DNA of 64,000 bases from Neotamlana sedimentorum. Its GTDB lineage: Bacteria > Bacteroidota > Bacteroidia > Flavobacteriales > Flavobacteriaceae. Below the pieces are notes generated by a model, which was not told the DNA's origin, ran no database searches, and worked only from the letters and a program-made list of their open reading frames with translations. Positions 62,701 through 64,000 of this stretch are shown here, piece by piece (the first letter of the stretch is position 1; each line of letters opens with the position of its first letter). The translations under genes and the position numbers were made by a program. The stretch spans positions 248,001 through 312,000 of the forward strand of contig NZ_JTDW01000004.1 of NCBI RefSeq assembly GCF_000943565.1, in the 5' to 3' direction.

Positions 62701-64000
62701 AAACCGCTGAAGTTAACGTAAATGCAGCACCAAATATAACCAACCAACCCACTTCTGAAACCATTTGTTTTGGTGAAACTTTTAATACTTTATCTGTGAG
62801 TTATACAAATGGTGTTGGTACAGCAAATTACCAATGGTATAGTAATTCGAGTAATGATGCCACAACAGGAATGCCAATTTCTGGAGAAACCAATGCGACA
62901 TTTACACCACCTTCAAATACTGTTGGAACCACTTATTACTACGTAATCATTACCTTTTCATCTGGTGGATGTACTCAAATTACATCGAATGTGACGGAAC
63001 ATATTATTAATGAAACACCAAGTATTAGTGATTTCGATTTAACGATTTGTAGTGGTGTTGCTTTTGATATTTCACCTAATGAAACAAACGGTGATACCGT
63101 ACCGAATAACACGCTTTACACATGGGATGCTCCAACCATTGCTCCTGCTGGTTCTGTTACTGGCGCAACTAGCGAAACAGTTAGCGCAACTAATATTAGT
63201 CAATTATTAACAAATACTACAATAAGTCCAGCCACAGTAACTTATACTGTAACGCCTACTTCAGGAGATTGCGTTGGTTTACCTTTTACAGTAACTATTA
63301 CGGTTAACCCTTCGATTAGTGTTTCTGAAACTATAATTAATAGTACCTGTTACAATTCGCAAAGCGGATCAATAGATATTTCTATTACTGGAGGCGTACC
63401 ATTTACAACAGGTAATTTATATCAAGTCGCTTGGACTGGTCCTAACGGATTTACAAGCTCAAATGAAGACATAAGTAATTTAGATCCTGGAAATTACTCT
63501 GTAACCATTAACGACGATGGCGGTTGTCCTTATAGCAACACCTATACCATTACAGAACCAGAAGAACTTATTTTTAGTGATGTTGTTTTTGATGCCGAAA
63601 CCATTTCTTGTTTTGGTGCAGATGATGGCTCTATTGGTATTGATATTTCTGGTGGAACAACACCCTACACTTATAACTGGACATTAAACGGAACGCCATA
63701 TAGTACAGACGAAGATTTAACCAATTTAGGCCCTGGAAACTATGAAATTACAGTAACCGATGCCAATAATTGTCCGAGTATTTCTCAACCATTTCAAATA
63801 ATTGAACCCGCAGAACTACAAGCATCCTTAGCATCTAAAGTTGATGTTATTTGTTATGGGGATGCTACAGGAGAAATTTATATTGATGTAAATGGAGGAC
63901 GACCAACCGAGGTGAGCACAGGAGTTTTTGACTACACCTATTCTTGGACTGGTCCAAATGGTTATACGAGCACCAATCAAAACATTACTAATTTATTCGC
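59733..64000 (+). CDS. Giant surface protein with PKD, Ig-like and SprB repeats (3' end outside window)
   Basis: The frame opens at the ATG at 59733 (MRKTTFLTVLAFLIISVSFF) and stays open to the window end, giving more than 1420 codons. About five PKD-like domains come first (YLWTFGDDGS, YFWDFGDGTTSTLSDPSHTY), then four Ig-like repeats with YQWYSN (first at 61947), and from about 63307 SprB repeats (SGSIDISITGG, GPNGF, NLDPGNYSV). In gliding flavobacteria SprB-like proteins are T9SS-secreted adhesins; the C-terminal sorting domain is presumably beyond the window. Confidence 0.88.
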   Translation, partial: MRKTTFLTVLAFLIISVSFFALNKKFLLETPKNINRSTEVSAPPTIDFTFNNSGACSGTQVDFSSAVSGEAPFSYLWTFGDDGSTSTSPNPSHTFNVVGCGTQSVNVTLIVTDKNNETSTINKQVPVLRKPNLNFYDIDAEANFTPQFDNCGNNTTDPKYTINVGNRSSAGCISTYDINWGDNTTTTNVTFPLSHTYDQLGSYNMTITAHGTDCDNKITYLVKNSSNPKGAVVSPGNTVNLCTPVQAIDFVITKWGDNPPDTYYYLNWGDGNTEVYTQLQLEASPYYNSADPINSPDYPIPYVYTESNCPDYSYQVVLDIVTSCGVTNSVAGPIIILKKPEVSFTNDPNGCLNMPVQFTNTSKTGYNQNCDTSAGYFWDFGDGTTSTLSDPSHTYTSPGVYTVSVYAQNFCGATDTVTNTICIEPELITDFTLNTDNGCSPLDVQVTNTTDFAQSCGGETYLWEVDYTQGLCGTTTPQWSYTNGTDENSAAPSFEFTTAGTYTLTLTTTNACGESEHTETVEVKEPPQVTINEIDDFCGIASFNPVASVNTCAPTSETVTYSWSFPGGNPATANTLDPGTINYDTPGDYTITLEVTNSCDIVTATYDFTINPVPTITNTDLAQTICSGTDTNEVVLTSDLSGSTFSWTAAAPITVTGFSTSGTDTIPVQTIFNSGTTAEDVTYTVTPTLNGCDGVPVIFTVTVEPAPEFTTQPQPETVCLNGPITPLTVAVNGSGTPSYQWYSNTIDDNTAGTEITGETTASYTPPNDTIGVVFYYCLVSFSSSGAGCNEIASTTARIEVVEGVQIDTEPINTQSLCVGGELNNPLTVAHSGGTGTVSYQWYSNTVNTNTGGTAITGATNASFTPPTFTTAGTYYYYLVISLNGSGCGDITSAVSEVILVAAPTISTQPLATQTLCQRITPQDLEAVVSGGIGTTYTYQWYSNTTNSNTGGTLITGATSSTYTPPTTTVGTLYYYCEITQTEPGCNTTSETAEVNVNAAPNITNQPTSETICFGETFNTLSVSYTNGVGTANYQWYSNSSNDATTGMPISGETNATFTPPSNTVGTTYYYVIITFSSGGCTQITSNVTEHIINETPSISDFDLTICSGVAFDISPNETNGDTVPNNTLYTWDAPTIAPAGSVTGATSETVSATNISQLLTNTTISPATVTYTVTPTSGDCVGLPFTVTITVNPSISVSETIINSTCYNSQSGSIDISITGGVPFTTGNLYQVAWTGPNGFTSSNEDISNLDPGNYSVTINDDGGCPYSNTYTITEPEELIFSDVVFDAETISCFGADDGSIGIDISGGTTPYTYNWTLNGTPYSTDEDLTNLGPGNYEITVTDANNCPSISQPFQIIEPAELQASLASKVDVICYGDATGEIYIDVNGGRPTEVSTGVFDYTYSWTGPNGYTSTNQNITNLF
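61840..63010 (+). repeat. Four tandem Ig-like repeats in the giant surface protein
   Basis: The YQWYSN core recurs at 61947, 62247, 62544 and 62829, so units are 300, 297 and 285 bases long. Each begins with a TQP or TQT motif and Cys, and ends with a YYYC/YYYL core and a second Cys. Confidence 0.85.
63307..64000 (+). repeat. SprB-type repeats (three visible)
   Basis: Units near 63340, 63600 and 63840 share CYxxxSGSI/DGSIGI/TGEIYI, then a GPNGF- or NWT-type core, NL(D/G)PGNY and an ending ITEPEEL/IIEPAEL. The last is cut by the window edge. Confidence 0.8.

Overview
This is a low-GC, gene-dense stretch of a Bacteroidota chromosome, almost certainly family Flavobacteriaceae. The evidence is the lack of Shine-Dalgarno motifs, promoters of the TTTG-N19/20-TAnnTTTG type, a type IX secretion (T9SS type A) C-terminal signal, a SprB-repeat surface protein, a CcsBA cytochrome c assembly fusion, and a large (about 1440 aa) type II-C Cas9. 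The genus cannot be fixed from the window alone. No rRNA, tRNA, insertion sequence or integrase gene was found.

Layout. 1-5.3 kb: the 3' part of a DUF3307 membrane protein, an FkbM methyltransferase, CcsBA and a group III truncated haemoglobin. 5.3-11.6 kb: a forward run of DUF2520, KdsC-like phosphatase, small membrane protein, UbiA prenyltransferase, Maf, lipoprotein, MscS-like channel, CorA and lipoprotein. 11.7-17.1 kb: a PIG-L deacetylase, a 38-residue membrane peptide, a sodium:solute symporter and a Gfo/Idh/MocA oxidoreductase, tightly coupled. 17.1-18.7 kb: NAD(P)HX repair enzyme. 18.8-23.7 kb: the threonine operon thrA-thrB-thrC, preceded by an unannotated 35-residue Thr/Ile-rich leader peptide and closed by a terminator. 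23.8-32.7 kb: SDR protein, small membrane protein, gcvT, glutaminase, epimerase-like protein, pterin dehydratase, yebC, second Gfo/Idh/MocA enzyme and a zinc metalloprotease. 32.9-38.6 kb (reverse): acyltransferase, KdnB-like dehydrogenase, CAT-like acetyltransferase, HAD phosphatase, kdsB, DUF4126 and a RecD-like helicase. 38.8-40.9 kb: membrane protein, DUF3822 and rsmD.

40.9-48.5 kb is a compact type II-C CRISPR-Cas island. It holds an 11-repeat array with two older decayed repeats at its low-coordinate end, cas2, cas1, cas9, and a tracrRNA gene that I could locate from its antirepeat and terminator. The island is bounded by a 76-bp direct repeat of the 3' end of rsmD (3 mismatches, two of them synonymous), which suggests arrival by integration or recombination at rsmD. 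cas2 is shifted by one base exactly at an A AAA AAG run; a -1 shift there restores a full-length Cas2. A second antirepeat-like stem-loop with its own terminator lies just beyond the tracrRNA.

48.5-59.5 kb: VOC protein, threonylcarbamoyl-AMP synthase, esterase-like lipoprotein, Gly/Met-rich secreted protein, UvrD/PcrA helicase, AsmA-like protein, FMN-binding glutamate synthase-like protein, T9SS cargo, a conserved small membrane protein and a patatin. From 59.7 kb to the window end runs the open 5' part (over 1420 codons) of a giant PKD/Ig-like/SprB-repeat surface protein.
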